Positions 1 to 10,266 of a DNA stretch of 64,000 bases are shown one piece after another. The stretch spans positions 124,001 through 188,000 of the forward strand of contig NZ_RJLM01000005.1 in the NCBI RefSeq assembly GCF_004104355.1, given 5' to 3'. The position numbers and the translations under genes were made by a program. The notes beneath the pieces were generated by a model. The model was not told where the DNA came from, did no database searches, and worked only from the letters and a program-made list of their open reading frames with translations. The stretch is from Photobacterium chitinilyticum. Its GTDB lineage: Bacteria > Pseudomonadota > Gammaproteobacteria > Enterobacterales > Vibrionaceae. Position 1 is the first letter of the stretch. Every line of letters begins with the position of its first letter.

Positions 1-438
1 GGCGAAGAGGCATTTGGTACATCTCCTGGGCTGGCCACAATCATGGCAACCTTGAGGAGCGATAATAGCGCTGTGCTTAATGCTATGAAGAAAGACTTGT
101 TAGATACGATTTCGAGTATCTCTTCCGAAGAGGGCTTAATAAATCATGTCAAATGGCAGGAATCGTTTAATGCGGTTGTTAATTCACCGAAGCATTGTGA
201 GATAGTTCGTCGGCAAGCACTGCAGGTAGGATTAACAGTGCAAGAACTTGAAGAACCTATGCGGTGGTCTGAAGATGTTTCTGAATTTCTAATTAAATGG
301 CCCGGTGCGTTATTCTGTATTGGTAGCGGTACAGAACATCCCGAGTTGCATAATCCGGACTATGATTTCCCCGATGCTTTGATTGACAGTGCGAGTTCAC
401 TTTTTCTTAGTATCATTAATCACCTACATCGTGCTTAA
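1..438 (+). CDS. M20 family amidohydrolase/peptidase, C-terminal part (5' end outside window)
   Basis: The frame is open from base 1, so the gene is cut by the window edge; the ATG at 43 is internal. The 145 visible residues look like the end of an M20 metallopeptidase or hippurate-hydrolase-type amidohydrolase. The C-terminal segment FCIGSGTEHPELHNPDYDF carries the family's typical Gly-rich strand followed by His-x-x-x-Phe near the second half of the catalytic domain. Such enzymes hydrolyse N-acyl amino acids or small peptides using two metal ions; most metal ligands lie upstream and cannot be checked. A hairpin follows 10 bp after the stop. The exact substrate cannot be told. Confidence 0.75.
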   Translation, partial: GEEAFGTSPGLATIMATLRSDNSAVLNAMKKDLLDTISSISSEEGLINHVKWQESFNAVVNSPKHCEIVRRQALQVGLTVQELEEPMRWSEDVSEFLIKWPGALFCIGSGTEHPELHNPDYDFPDALIDSASSLFLSIINHLHRA

Positions 439-447
439 AAATGCTGT

Positions 448-469
448 GAGCGCTGCACTTGCAGTGCTC
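448..469 (+). terminator. Stem-loop after the M20 peptidase gene
   Basis: GAGCGCTGCA and TGCAGTGCTC can pair over ten positions with one G-U. No strong T-run follows, so termination is plausible but not certain. A very similar hairpin stands after the next gene at 2107-2132. Confidence 0.4.
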
Positions 470-626
470 GCGTGCTGGATTTTCGCCCAAAGAGTTTACG
501 AGCGACTATACTTCTGACAATTATCAATACAGGGCATTGTTAATGACTTAGCCCAGTTCTCAGCTCAATTCTGAAGATCAACTCTGACTATATAAGGTTT
601 AAAGAATAAGCTGATTAGGAGTAGAG

Positions 627-2057
627 ATGGAATTGTTAGAAGGTCTATTTGGTGTAATTGGCGATCTTACGTGGGGATGGGCACTGATACCGTTCCTTGT
701 TGTTCTGGGGCTCTTCTTTACTCTCGTGACTGGATTTGTCCAATTTACTTTTTTTGGACGAATGTTTCATGTCTTATTAAACAAGAATCAAACAGCCGAC
801 AAAAACGCGATTTCTGGCCGGGAAGCATTACTACTATCTGTCGGCGGACGTGTTGGCGGCGGTAATATTGCAGGTGTAGCTGTGGCCATTACGCTTGGTG
901 GCCCCGGTGCGGTGTTTTGGATGTGGGCAATTGCATTGGTGGGCATGGCAACAAGTCTTGTAGAATGTTCTCTCGCCCAGCTTTATAAGCGTAAAGAAGG
1001 GGATGAATTCCGGGGTGGACCGGCACGTACGATTATTCATGGCCTTGGTGAAGACTACCGTTGGCTTGCCTACCTCTATGCCGTATGTTTGATAGCTTCT
1101 TTTGCGATTGGTTTTAATGCGTTTCAAGGTAATACGGTGGCCGGAGCTGCCCAAGATAGTATGGGAATTAACCGTATGTGGACGGGCGCTCTGCTTGCGT
1201 TGGGAACGGGTTTTATTATCTACGGTGGTATCAAACGTATTGCCAAAGTTGCAGATGTGATTGTTCCTATCATGGCTATCGGTTATGTTGCGATGGCGCT
1301 TTTTATTATTTTAATGAACATTACATCGATACCTGCAGTTATAGGTACTATTGTATCAAACGCATTCGGTTGGGAGGAAGCTGTTGGTGGCGGTATGGGT
1401 GCTGCAATGGCACAAGGCTTGCGCCGAGGCCTATTCTCTAACGAAGCGGGCTTGGGCTCTGCTCCTAATGTTGCTGCTACGGCAGAAGTTTCTCATCCAG
1501 TTAGCCAGGGGATCACGCAGTCGTTGTCGGTGTTTATCGATACTATCCTTATTTGTAGCTGTACGGCATTTGTGATCTTGCTCGGCGATGTCTATGTTCC
1601 TGGTAAGGAAGATATTGATGGTGTTGTCCTGACTCAACAATCACTGGTTTCTCATGTGGGAACCTGGTCTCAATATTTTCTGACCATTGCTATTTTACTT
1701 TTCTCGATTAGCTCGATCATCTACAACTACTATCTGGGTGAAAACGCACTTACATTTATGTCTCAGAATAAGCTCTCTGTGCATATCCTTCGTATTTTTG
1801 TTATTGGGATTGTTTTTCTTGGGGCCGTTGCACCAGGAGCAACATCTGTCTTTTTCTTTTCGGATCCGATGATGGGGATACTGGCTATTGTTAATCTGCT
1901 GGCCCTTCTAATGTTGTTCCCGACGCTAATTCGTATTTTGAATGACTATAAGCAGCAACTTAAAGCAGGGGTTGAACACCCATTGTTTGATTCAACAAAA
2001 TTCCCTGATCTAGACATTGACCATGAAGCGTGGAAAGAAAAAAAGGAAGATAATTGA
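627..2057 (+). CDS. Sodium:alanine/glycine symporter, AGCS family
   Basis: A 476-residue integral membrane protein of normal length for the AGCS (alanine or glycine:cation symporter) family, which imports small neutral amino acids with Na+ across the inner membrane. Family signatures are visible: the Gly-rich stretch GGGNIAGVAVAI near residue 77 and GLFSNEAGLGSAPN near residue 270, with about ten hydrophobic segments. The start is fixed by AGGAG nine bases before the ATG. The gene stands alone between two similar hairpins. Vibrios often carry a tandem glycine riboswitch upstream of an agcS gene, but no recognisable aptamer was seen in the 188-bp leader here. Substrate (Ala versus Gly) is not decided by sequence reading. 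Confidence 0.9.
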   Translation: MELLEGLFGVIGDLTWGWALIPFLVVLGLFFTLVTGFVQFTFFGRMFHVLLNKNQTADKNAISGREALLLSVGGRVGGGNIAGVAVAITLGGPGAVFWMWAIALVGMATSLVECSLAQLYKRKEGDEFRGGPARTIIHGLGEDYRWLAYLYAVCLIASFAIGFNAFQGNTVAGAAQDSMGINRMWTGALLALGTGFIIYGGIKRIAKVADVIVPIMAIGYVAMALFIILMNITSIPAVIGTIVSNAFGWEEAVGGGMGAAMAQGLRRGLFSNEAGLGSAPNVAATAEVSHPVSQGITQSLSVFIDTILICSCTAFVILLGDVYVPGKEDIDGVVLTQQSLVSHVGTWSQYFLTIAILLFSISSIIYNYYLGENALTFMSQNKLSVHILRIFVIGIVFLGAVAPGATSVFFFSDPMMGILAIVNLLALLMLFPTLIRILNDYKQQLKAGVEHPLFDSTKFPDLDIDHEAWKEKKEDN

Positions 2058-2106
2058 TAGCCTAATGGGAAAATGATGAACATTGATTGAGTGCTTTCCT
2101 CTATAA

Positions 2107-2132
2107 GCGAGTACTGCAACTGCAGTACTCGC
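2107..2132 (+). terminator. Perfect stem-loop after the AGCS symporter gene
   Basis: A 12-bp perfect stem (GCGAGTACTGCA / TGCAGTACTCGC) with a 2-base spacer, followed by CTTCGTTTTGG. It probably acts as the terminator of the symporter transcript. Confidence 0.55.
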
Positions 2133-2269
2133 CTTCGTTTTGGTGCCAAAGCCTATAATGTGTATTGCTCTAGCCTTACTTAGCTATCTTGTCTTTCCGT
2201 CATAAGTGCTCGATCCTGCTTATACTCAAATTTTGGGTAGTATATTTGAATGTATGGAAAATCAAGACA

Positions 2270-3400
2270 ATGGCGAAGAGAGTAATACTGACTATTGTCG
2301 GGTTGATGATAGTAATCAGTGTACTTGCCGGTATAAAGGCGCTTCAGATCCGGCGGATGATTGATAACGAAACCGCATTTGTTGTCCCGCACGAGACGGT
2401 GACAACCGCCGTTGTGCGTGCTGAATCCTGGGAATCTCTGCTGACAGCCGTCGGTTCATTGGAGGCCGTGCAGGGGGTAACCGTTGCTGCGGAGCTTCCG
2501 GGTAAAGTGGTTCAGGTCGCTTTTGATTCTGGGACTAAGGCAGAAAAGGGGGAACTTTTGGTACGGCAAAATACGACTTCGGAGCGTGCTCAGCTCGCTG
2601 GAGCGGAGGCGAGCGTAGAACTTGCTAGGCTCACTTATAATCGAACGGCTGATCTCTATAAGAAAAAAACTGTTTCCAAATCAGAACTTGATACTGCTCG
2701 GGCTAACCTCCGCCAAGTTGTTGCAGAGGTTGACAGCATCAGAACCGTGATTGCCAAGAAAACGATTCGAGCCCCTTTTGCTGGTCGTCTTGGTATTCGT
2801 CAGGTTGATCTTGGCCAGATTTTGAGTGAGGGGGATGGGATTGTTTCCCTTCAGGCTCTTGGTCCTGTTTTGGTAAACTTTCTTCTTCCCCAAAGACAAG
2901 TCGCACAGATAACTACCGGTACGATAGTACGGGTAACCGCCGACACACATCCGAATACGGTGATCGAAGGAGTTATTACTGCAATCAATCCTGAGGTGGA
3001 TGCTGCAACCCGAAATATTCGGGTTCAGGCCACAGTGCCAAATCCGGATGAGATGCTGAGGCCCGGGATGTATGTCAATGTTGTCGTCGTCCTTTCTGTT
3101 CGGGAGGATGTTCTTACTATTCCTGTTACTGCCGTTTTATATGCACCCTACAGTGATTCTGCTTTTGTGGTTGAGAGCAGCAAAAATGGTGAAAAGGGGG
3201 GTACAGGCAAAGTCCTACGCCAGCAGTTTGTCCGTCTCGGAGAGAAGCGGGGCGATTACATCACGGTACTTTCAGGCTTGGAGGAGAACGAGATTGTTGT
3301 GAGTCGCGGGGTATTTAAGCTGCGTAATGGCCAAGCTGTAGTGGTGGACAATACCTTATCACCTGATTTCAATTTAGAACCCAACCTAGAGAATAATTAA
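2270..3400 (+). CDS. RND efflux periplasmic adaptor (membrane fusion protein)
   Basis: The 376-residue product begins with one N-terminal membrane segment (ILTIVGLMIVISVLAGI), then a barrel-sandwich (lipoyl-like) half with VTVAAELPGKVVQV, an alpha-helical hairpin around residues 105-165, the second lipoyl half (KTIRAPFAGRLGIRQVDLGQ) and a beta-barrel/membrane-proximal region. This is the HlyD/AcrA-type adaptor that joins an inner-membrane RND pump to an outer-membrane channel. The ATG at 2270 is preferred over an in-frame ATG at 2189 because it directly precedes the membrane anchor. The pump gene starts 75 bp downstream, so the two form an operon. No outer-membrane channel gene is present, so TolC encoded elsewhere is probably used. 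Confidence 0.88.
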   Translation: MAKRVILTIVGLMIVISVLAGIKALQIRRMIDNETAFVVPHETVTTAVVRAESWESLLTAVGSLEAVQGVTVAAELPGKVVQVAFDSGTKAEKGELLVRQNTTSERAQLAGAEASVELARLTYNRTADLYKKKTVSKSELDTARANLRQVVAEVDSIRTVIAKKTIRAPFAGRLGIRQVDLGQILSEGDGIVSLQALGPVLVNFLLPQRQVAQITTGTIVRVTADTHPNTVIEGVITAINPEVDAATRNIRVQATVPNPDEMLRPGMYVNVVVVLSVREDVLTIPVTAVLYAPYSDSAFVVESSKNGEKGGTGKVLRQQFVRLGEKRGDYITVLSGLEENEIVVSRGVFKLRNGQAVVVDNTLSPDFNLEPNLENN

Positions 3401-3475
3401 TAGCTGAAGAATTGTTTTAGAAAAGTGTAAGCAGATTTTGAGCCTCTTCTTGACAGTAATGGTGACGGCTTTACG

Positions 3476-6400
3476 ATGAAATTTACCGATATTTTCATAC
3501 GCCGCCCGGTTCTTGCACTGGTGATCAGCTTTGTGATTATCATTGCCGGTCTTCAGGCAGTGCGCTCGCTTAATGTCCGTCAGTATCCTCGAAGCGAGAA
3601 TGCGACGATTATTGTTAGTACCGTTTATATCGGTGCAAGTGCCCATTTGGTTCGTGGTTTTATCACTACACCTTTAGAGCGGGTGATTGCAGCTGCCGAC
3701 GGTATTGACTACATCGAGTCTCAAAGTGCCTATAGCCTCTCGACCATCAAGGTTCGTCTAAAACTTAATTATGATGCGACTAAGGCACTGGCAGAAATCA
3801 GTTCGAAGGTCGATCAGGTGCGCAATGATCTTCCGCCCGAATCGGAAATTCCGACTCTTAATATTGAGTCGGCGGACAGTGAGTTTGCCTCGGCCTATCT
3901 AAGCTTTAGCTCCGATATTTTGCTTCAGAATGAAATAACCGACTACTTGGTACGTGTCGTGCAACCGCGCCTTAGTGCTATTGAAGGAGTACAGAGAGCA
4001 GATATTCTGGGAGCCCGCACTTTTGCTATGCGGATTTGGCTCGATCCTGAACGTATGGCCGCTTTCAATATTAGCCCGGTTCAGGTGCGTCAGGCACTGT
4101 CATCCAATAACTTTCTATCTGCTCTCGGACAAACAAAAGGCTCGCTGATCCAGGTTAACCTGACGGCGAATACCGATTTGAAATCCGTCGAGGAGTTCAA
4201 ACGCCTTGTCATCCGCCAGCAAGATGGAGCTACTGTTCGTATCGAAGATATTGCAGAGGTGGTTCTGGGCGCAGAGGATTACGATACTGAGGTTCGCTTT
4301 TCAGGGCAAACCGCCGTGTTTATGGGAATTTGGTCACTACCAAACGCCAACTCTCTGGATGTTATCAAGCGAGTACGGATTGAGATGGCCGCCATTCAAA
4401 AGGGGCTTCCCAGTGGTATGGCGGCACGTATCGCTTACGATGCCACTGAGTATATCGATAGCGCTATCAATGAGGTTCTTGAGACATTGGGAGAAACACT
4501 GCTAATCGTAGTCGTGATTATCTTTCTTTTCCTAGGCTCTTTCCGTGCAGTACTTGTTCCTGTGATGGCAATTCCATTGTCGTTGATCGGTGCTGTCTTT
4601 CTGATGCAGGCGTTCGGCTTTACTATTAATTTACTCACTTTGCTGGCGATTGTCCTCTCGGTCGGTTTAGTGGTAGATGATGCTATTGTGGTGGTTGAAA
4701 ATGTTGAGCGTCATCTTTGTGAAGGGCAGAGCCCATTAGACGCCGCCATTCTTGGTGCCCGCGAGCTGGTAGGGCCAATTATTGCTATGACTGTTACTTT
4801 GGCTGCAGTGTATGCGCCTATCGGATTGCAGGGAGGGCTTACAGGAGCACTTTTTCGTGAGTTTGCTTTTACTCTTGCAGGGGCAGTGACCATTTCCGGC
4901 ATTGTAGCTCTGACGCTTTCGCCGATGATGTCGGCCAAGCTTCTTAAGCCAGGTCTTGAAGAGCATGGGTTTGCGGGTAAAGTCGCCAGTGGCTTTAAAC
5001 GCCTTCGGCTGTTTTACAGTCGGATGCTTGATATTACGCTCAATACTCGCCCTGCTGTCTATATTGTATGGGGCAGTATCACCTTGCTTACTGTTCCAAT
5101 GTTTAGAATGTCGCCGGAAGAGCTTGCCCCAAGTGAAGATCAGGGGGTTATCTTCGGTGTAATTGAAGCCTCAGCCAATGCAACGCTTGATCAGACCAGC
5201 CGTGATGCTGCAGCAGCCAACCAAGCCTTTCATAGTGTCCCAGAGACAGATTTTACGTTTCAAATCACTTTTCCGGCATCGGGGTTTGGGGGAATGGTAA
5301 CTCGCCCCTGGGATGACCGTGAGCGTACTGTGTTTGAGATCCTCCCTGACATTCAGCAGAAGCTTCAGGCTATTCCAGGTATCCAGATGTTTCCCGTGAC
5401 GCCGCCAGCACTGCCGGGGGGCGGGCAGTTTCCGGTAGAGTTTGTTCTTGCTTCAACAGCAGAGTCAGAACAAATCCTTGAGATTGCTGAGCAAATTCAG
5501 CTCAAGGCGATGCAAAGTGGTATCTTTGCCTTCCCGCCTATTATTGATGTCAAAATTGACCAACCGCAGTCAGAATTTGTTATTGATCGCGACAGAGCGG
5601 CTGATCTCGGGCTAAGTCTAGAGCAGGTTGGGGCTGATCTCGGAGTGATGGTAGCGGGCGATTTTGTAAACCGCTTCGATATTGCCGGGCGTAGCTACAA
5701 GGTCATTCCCCAAATCCAGCGGGTGAAACGGCTTAACCCTGAACAGCTGCAGGATATCTATATTACCGGACCAGATGATAGCCTGGTTCCATTGTCGACC
5801 ATCGCGACGATTAAAGATACGACCGTGCCCAGATCCCTTAATCGATTTCAGCAGCTTAATGCCGTTAAAATAAGCGGGGTATCGATACGCCCGTTGAATG
5901 AGGCGCTAACTTATTTGGAAGGGGAGGCTGCTAGTATTGTCCCTGATGGGTATGTACTGGATTACACGGGCGAATCGCGTCAGCTACGTACAGAAGGGAA
6001 ACGCTTCATCCCGGCGTTTATCCTCGCAATCACGTTGATATTTCTTGTTCTTGCAGCTCAGTTCAACAGTTTTCGCGATCCATTTGTTATTCTCGCAGGC
6101 TCGGTGCCATTGGCAATGTTTGGTGCACTGACCTTCACATTTCTGAAAATGCCGGATCCGAACGTCCCGTTCTGGACTCAGAGTTGGACGACTACCATGA
6201 ACATCTATTCTCAGGTTGGTCTTGTTACTTTGGTCGGTCTGGTTTCTAAGAATGGTATTTTGGTGGTCGAATTCGCTAACAAGCTACAGGAGCGGGGGCT
6301 GTCAAAGCTTGATGCGGTACATGAGGCGGCATTAACCAGGCTACGGCCTATTTTGATGACCAGCGCGGCTACCATTGCGGGTCACTTTCCATTGATCTTA

Positions 6401-6556
6401 GTAACAGGTGCTGGTGCCGAAGCTCGTAATTCTATCGGACTAGTATTGGTAGGAGGCATGGCTATTGGGACTCTCTTTACTCTCTTCGTTATTCCGTCTG
6501 TTTACATGCTGGTTGCTCGGGATCATGCTAAAGGGACTATTGAATTAACGAACTAA
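3476..6556 (+). CDS. RND multidrug efflux pump, HAE-1/AcrB-type permease
   Basis: The 1026-residue protein has the length and duplicated architecture of hydrophobe/amphiphile efflux RND pumps. It begins MKFTDIFIRRPVLALV, a typical first helix. It carries GLVVDDAIVVVENVERH (the proton-relay Asp-Asp pair of TM4) and a second-half counterpart GLVSKNGILVVEFAN. Two large periplasmic loops with porter repeats lie between TM1-TM2 and TM7-TM8. It is expected to form a trimer in the inner membrane and export lipophilic compounds using proton motive force. The adaptor gene lies immediately upstream. The two-component genes downstream on the same strand are candidate regulators, which is inference from position. 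Confidence 0.92.
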   Translation: MKFTDIFIRRPVLALVISFVIIIAGLQAVRSLNVRQYPRSENATIIVSTVYIGASAHLVRGFITTPLERVIAAADGIDYIESQSAYSLSTIKVRLKLNYDATKALAEISSKVDQVRNDLPPESEIPTLNIESADSEFASAYLSFSSDILLQNEITDYLVRVVQPRLSAIEGVQRADILGARTFAMRIWLDPERMAAFNISPVQVRQALSSNNFLSALGQTKGSLIQVNLTANTDLKSVEEFKRLVIRQQDGATVRIEDIAEVVLGAEDYDTEVRFSGQTAVFMGIWSLPNANSLDVIKRVRIEMAAIQKGLPSGMAARIAYDATEYIDSAINEVLETLGETLLIVVVIIFLFLGSFRAVLVPVMAIPLSLIGAVFLMQAFGFTINLLTLLAIVLSVGLVVDDAIVVVENVERHLCEGQSPLDAAILGARELVGPIIAMTVTLAAVYAPIGLQGGLTGALFREFAFTLAGAVTISGIVALTLSPMMSAKLLKPGLEEHGFAGKVASGFKRLRLFYSRMLDITLNTRPAVYIVWGSITLLTVPMFRMSPEELAPSEDQGVIFGVIEASANATLDQTSRDAAAANQAFHSVPETDFTFQITFPASGFGGMVTRPWDDRERTVFEILPDIQQKLQAIPGIQMFPVTPPALPGGGQFPVEFVLASTAESEQILEIAEQIQLKAMQSGIFAFPPIIDVKIDQPQSEFVIDRDRAADLGLSLEQVGADLGVMVAGDFVNRFDIAGRSYKVIPQIQRVKRLNPEQLQDIYITGPDDSLVPLSTIATIKDTTVPRSLNRFQQLNAVKISGVSIRPLNEALTYLEGEAASIVPDGYVLDYTGESRQLRTEGKRFIPAFILAITLIFLVLAAQFNSFRDPFVILAGSVPLAMFGALTFTFLKMPDPNVPFWTQSWTTTMNIYSQVGLVTLVGLVSKNGILVVEFANKLQERGLSKLDAVHEAALTRLRPILMTSAATIAGHFPLILVTGAGAEARNSIGLVLVGGMAIGTLFTLFVIPSVYMLVARDHAKGTIELTN

Positions 6557-6714
6557 CAGCCCTTGTGTATACGTTTTTCGAAAGGCTGTAAGCTGACAAA
6601 CGAGATGCGGTACGCCTAGGGTATTAATAGTTAATAACTAAATGATAACTGGGCTGCTGTTATTCTGTTAAAGATATTAGATTGCAATATCGAATATGAT
6701 ATTTGAGGAATGTA

Positions 6715-7383
6715 ATGATTGTTTTGATGGTTGAAGATGACAAAGTATTGTCATCAGCGATTAGTGATTATCTGGCGTTAGACAACATAGATATTGATTA
6801 CGCGTATAATGGAGAATCTGGCCTGAATCTAGCGACTCGAAACCAATATGACGTGATATTACTGGATATCATGCTTCCCAAACTGAATGGTTTTTCTGTT
6901 TGCCAAACGCTAAGAAAACGTGGGATCTCGACGCCAATTTTGATGATGACAGCACGTGATAGTTTAAACGATAAGTTGGAGGGTTTTTGTGCAGGCACTG
7001 ATGACTATATAACCAAACCTTTTGCCATGGCTGAGTTATATGCACGGTTAAACGCGCTAATAAAAAGAAGTAAAGGGCAGGTAGCCAGTAAACTGCAAAT
7101 TGACGATCTCACTTTGGATTTGGATAAGCATCAAGCTTTTCGTAACAATATCCTGTTAGAGCTATCTCCTCTAAGTTGGAAGCTTTTGCTTACACTGGCA
7201 CAGCATAGTCCTTCCGTTGTGACCAAAGAGGAGCTAGAGCAAGAGGTCTGGGGAGAAGAAACGAATGCGAATAACTTGAAAGTTCAGATTCACAAGCTTA
7301 GACAGTCAGTTGATAAACCATTCGACAAACCTCTAATCCAAGCCGTACCCAGAGTCGGTTTTGTGCTTAAAGGGGAACGGTGA
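6715..7383 (+). CDS. OmpR-family response regulator
   Basis: The product is 222 residues: a receiver domain with acidic pocket VEDD, phosphoacceptor Asp in ILLDIMLPKLNGF, the conserved MMTARDS segment and the Lys of DDYITKPF, followed by a winged-helix DNA-binding domain (residues ~125-220). The ATG at 6715 has GAGG six bases upstream and gives the canonical start of the domain; a TTG-started extension at 6703 is unlikely. Its stop overlaps the ATG of the kinase gene in TGATG, so the two are translationally coupled. Placement after the RND operon suggests control of efflux or of the oxidase gene downstream. Confidence 0.9.
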   Translation: MIVLMVEDDKVLSSAISDYLALDNIDIDYAYNGESGLNLATRNQYDVILLDIMLPKLNGFSVCQTLRKRGISTPILMMTARDSLNDKLEGFCAGTDDYITKPFAMAELYARLNALIKRSKGQVASKLQIDDLTLDLDKHQAFRNNILLELSPLSWKLLLTLAQHSPSVVTKEELEQEVWGEETNANNLKVQIHKLRQSVDKPFDKPLIQAVPRVGFVLKGER

Positions 7384-8663
7384 TGCCGAGTATTAAACAG
7401 GAAGTTGTTAAATTATTAAGCGGCTTCGTCATATTACTGATATTTATGTTTGCATCATTAATGTATCTCAATGTGAAGCATGGCATAAGAATAGACACCA
7501 AAAATACACTCACTTATCAAGGAGCCTTACTTGATAAGTCTTATTCTAAAGCGGGTACTCTCCCTGTTCTAGTTAATAGTGAGATACTCAGTGTATATAC
7601 TGAAATAGAGAATATTCCATTGTATATTAAAGGTGGCTTCCCGTGGTCGGATATGGAAAATGGTACCATGTCCGAAAAGCAGTTATACGATGCATTGGGT
7701 AATAGTCGCTATGTCTATGCGTTGAAATACATGATCAAGGAAATGAACAAATCTGTATATATAATTTCTAGCTATGATGATGAATTAGAGGAAAAGATAC
7801 GCTATGAATCATCGATACAGAAAGGTAATATACGCCATGTTCTTGTTGGTGTAACATTGATTGTTATTACAATTTTATCATTTGTAAAAATATTATATTG
7901 GCGTTTATTGAATCCTGTTGAATAGCTTTTTGCTTGGGTGAACACGTTGGATGAAGATAAAACACCGTCAGCCAAAAGCCTTCGATATATTGAACTAGTC
8001 AATTTGGTTGAAGAGTTAAAAAGTAATATAAAAAAACAGAAAGAGTTTATTGATAGAGAAGAGTTTTTTTTGCGAACAGTTAGCCATGAACTACGCACTC
8101 CGATAGCGATTATTTCGACAAGTGGTGAATTGCTTGAACGACTGGCACTGACAGGTGCAGCACAGCGTGCAACCGATAGAATAATGTACGCTGTGAATAA
8201 TATGAAAACTCTTGTTCAAACATTACTTTGGGTATCAAGAAAGAGTGATACCTCTCTGCCTGTTACAGAAATAGATGTACAGGCAATGATTTATAAAATA
8301 GTGGAGGATAATAAATATCTTTCTCAGGGTAAAGATATTGAGCTCAACTTCGACAAACTCAATAGCGGACCAGTAATAGTTGGCAATTACGGTACTATTC
8401 ATTTGGTTTTAATAAATCTTATTCGTAATGCCATTCAGTACACCCATCAAGGGCGTATTATATTTGAAAACTCCTCCTATACTGTCACTATTAAAAATCC
8501 GACTAATGAAGCTGCTTCAGAGAATAAGGTAGAATCATCATATGGTATTGGACTGTATTTGGTTGAAAAAATCTGTAAGGCACAACAATACAAGTTTGAG
8601 ATAGCTGCAGAAAATAATACTGTTGAAGCAAAAGTAACTTTCGACACAATGATAACCGATTGA
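7383..8663 (+). pseudogene. Sensor histidine kinase interrupted by one in-frame TAG
   Basis: The frame from 7383 encodes an N-terminal membrane segment, a small periplasmic region, and a second membrane segment (VGVTLIVITILSFVKIL). It then hits TAG at 7923-7925 right after NPVE. The same frame continues without a shift as LFAWVNTLDED and then a HisKA domain (FLRTVSHELRTPIAII, His phosphosite) and an HATPase domain (NLIRNAIQY, GIGLYLVEKI). Apart from this one codon the gene is intact and about 427 residues long, normal for the family. A CAG-to-TAG change would be the simplest origin. It may be a fresh pseudogene, a sequencing error, or a gene read through by a suppressor. Without readthrough, the sensor half is a membrane stub and the catalytic half would need internal initiation, for example GTG at 7938. 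Confidence 0.8.
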
Positions 8664-8769
8664 TAACTGTACTCGGGTTACGCTTAGGGTTGTTGAGGAG
8701 AACTATACCGTAAAGTGTTGATTGGTTTCCTTAATAGTAGTAATCAATCAAATATTCAGAGGAATCAAT

Positions 8770-10206
8770 ATGACTTTAACTAGAGCATTGAAATGTGTGC
8801 TTCCGGCAATGAGTATCGTAGCTCTTTCATTGTGTAACGTAGCCAAAGCAGAGCAAACAGAGTATGACTATGTTGTAGTAGGCGCAGGGGCTGCAGGCCT
8901 TTCTGCAGCGTATACACTTCATCAATCGAACGAAGACTATACGGTGCTTGAGAAAACCAATCGTACAGGTGGGATTGCTGAAAATGGTCGTAAAGGGAGC
9001 TTTCACTATGCATAAGGTACTGAGTACTTAGGAGAACCGCACGGTGCACTTCGAAATATTGTTAATGAACTGGATATACCTATGGTGGAAATACCAATGC
9101 CAATGGATGCCAGTTATTTTGACGGGAAAATGCATATTGGTGATGATAAAATTGCTCGGCTCACTGCCGAAAAAGCAGGTAAACAAAATTTCCAACACTT
9201 CTTATTAATGCTAAAACAAGCAATCAATGGTGCTCCTAAAGAAGATTGGAAAAAGCTGGACAATATTACTGCCAAACAATGGTTAAATGACAATGGGATT
9301 TCTCCGTTTATACAACGTAGATACAATGTTATGTCTCGGGGGCTCTTTGGTGCCAATTTTAGTGATATTTCTGCACTTAGTTTAATACCTGAAGCCGCAT
9401 TCGATTATGTGGGAGTAACGTCGTATGACGATATTTTCCAACCTTCAAATAATTCAGATTCTTGGACAACGGTACAGGGTATCGCGTCAATTACTGATGC
9501 TATCGCCTTAGAGTTAGGTGATCATATTAAGTACAACTCAGCTGTGATTGAGATCACCAGGCTCGGTAGTAAATATAAGGTTATTTTTAATAGCAATGGT
9601 AAAAAGTCTTTCATTATTGCCAATAAAGTTATACTGGCAACTCCATCACCGGTAAGTGAATGGATAGCAAAACAGGTGCTTACCACTCGTCAAAAACAGT
9701 TATTAAGTCAGATCGAGTATGCACAGTACATCACTGTAGCTTTATTCTCCAATACGCCTATATTTAATAAAGCTTTTGATTTAGCTATCCTAGATGGAGA
9801 TGTTGTTACAGATCTTTATGATGCTACTTGGGTAGAGCGCCATTATAAACCTACGCTAAAAAACGTTAAAGAGTATATTGCCAGTGCGTACCTGGCACCG
9901 AAAGGTGTCTCCGATAAGTCATTAATGACCTATAGTGATGACCAGATAATGAGCATCATCAAAACAGAGCTGTCCACGATTGTGCCTGGCATTGATACTA
10001 AAATAACAGGTTTTGACATTAAACGGTTTATGCATGCTTATCCAGTAATGAGTCCGGGTTCCTACGGCCGTCTTGAAGAGCTCAAAAATAGCTTTAAAGG
10101 CATATATTTGGCTGGTGATTATATGGAATACCCAACCTTTGAAGCGGCAATTAGCTCCGGTGCGGATGCAGCAAAAAAAGCGATGAAGCACACTGTTCCT
10201 AAGTAG
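8770..10206 (+). pseudogene. Secreted FAD-dependent amine oxidase interrupted by one in-frame TAA
   Basis: The ATG at 8770 has AGAGGA upstream. A signal peptide (hydrophobic core LPAMSIVALSLCNVAKA) is followed by the Rossmann dinucleotide-binding motif YVVVGAGAAGLSAAYTL and an Asp/Glu-ending strand (YTVLEK). The frame stops at TAA 9013-9015 just after GSFHYA and continues in the same frame as GTEYLGEPHGALRNIV through a full amine-oxidase-type body to the C-terminal FAD motif GIYLAGDYMEYPTFEAAISS. With the stop ignored the protein is about 478 residues, as expected for a flavin amine oxidase. It would have oxidised an amine in the periplasm, substrate unknown. It is the second gene in a row with a single nonsense codon. 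Confidence 0.78.
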
Positions 10207-10266
10207 CTCTGTCACAATTAATGGTTTTGCGCATATTTCAACAGTTAATAGTTAATAAAGTTTGCG

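Noticed and set aside
439-626. Glycine riboswitch ahead of the AGCS symporter
   Set aside because: Known in Vibrio agcS leaders, but this 188-bp leader shows only one simple hairpin and none of the conserved aptamer segments I could recognise.
7938-8663. Independent soluble histidine kinase starting at GTG 7938
   Set aside because: It is in the same frame as the upstream membrane half, and the codons between join a normal kinase linker; one gene with a nonsense codon is simpler.
7383-10206. Alternative genetic code reading TAG or TAA as sense
   Set aside because: TAA and TAG end many intact genes in the window (for example gcvP, chaA, glyA neighbours), so a global recoding is not credible.
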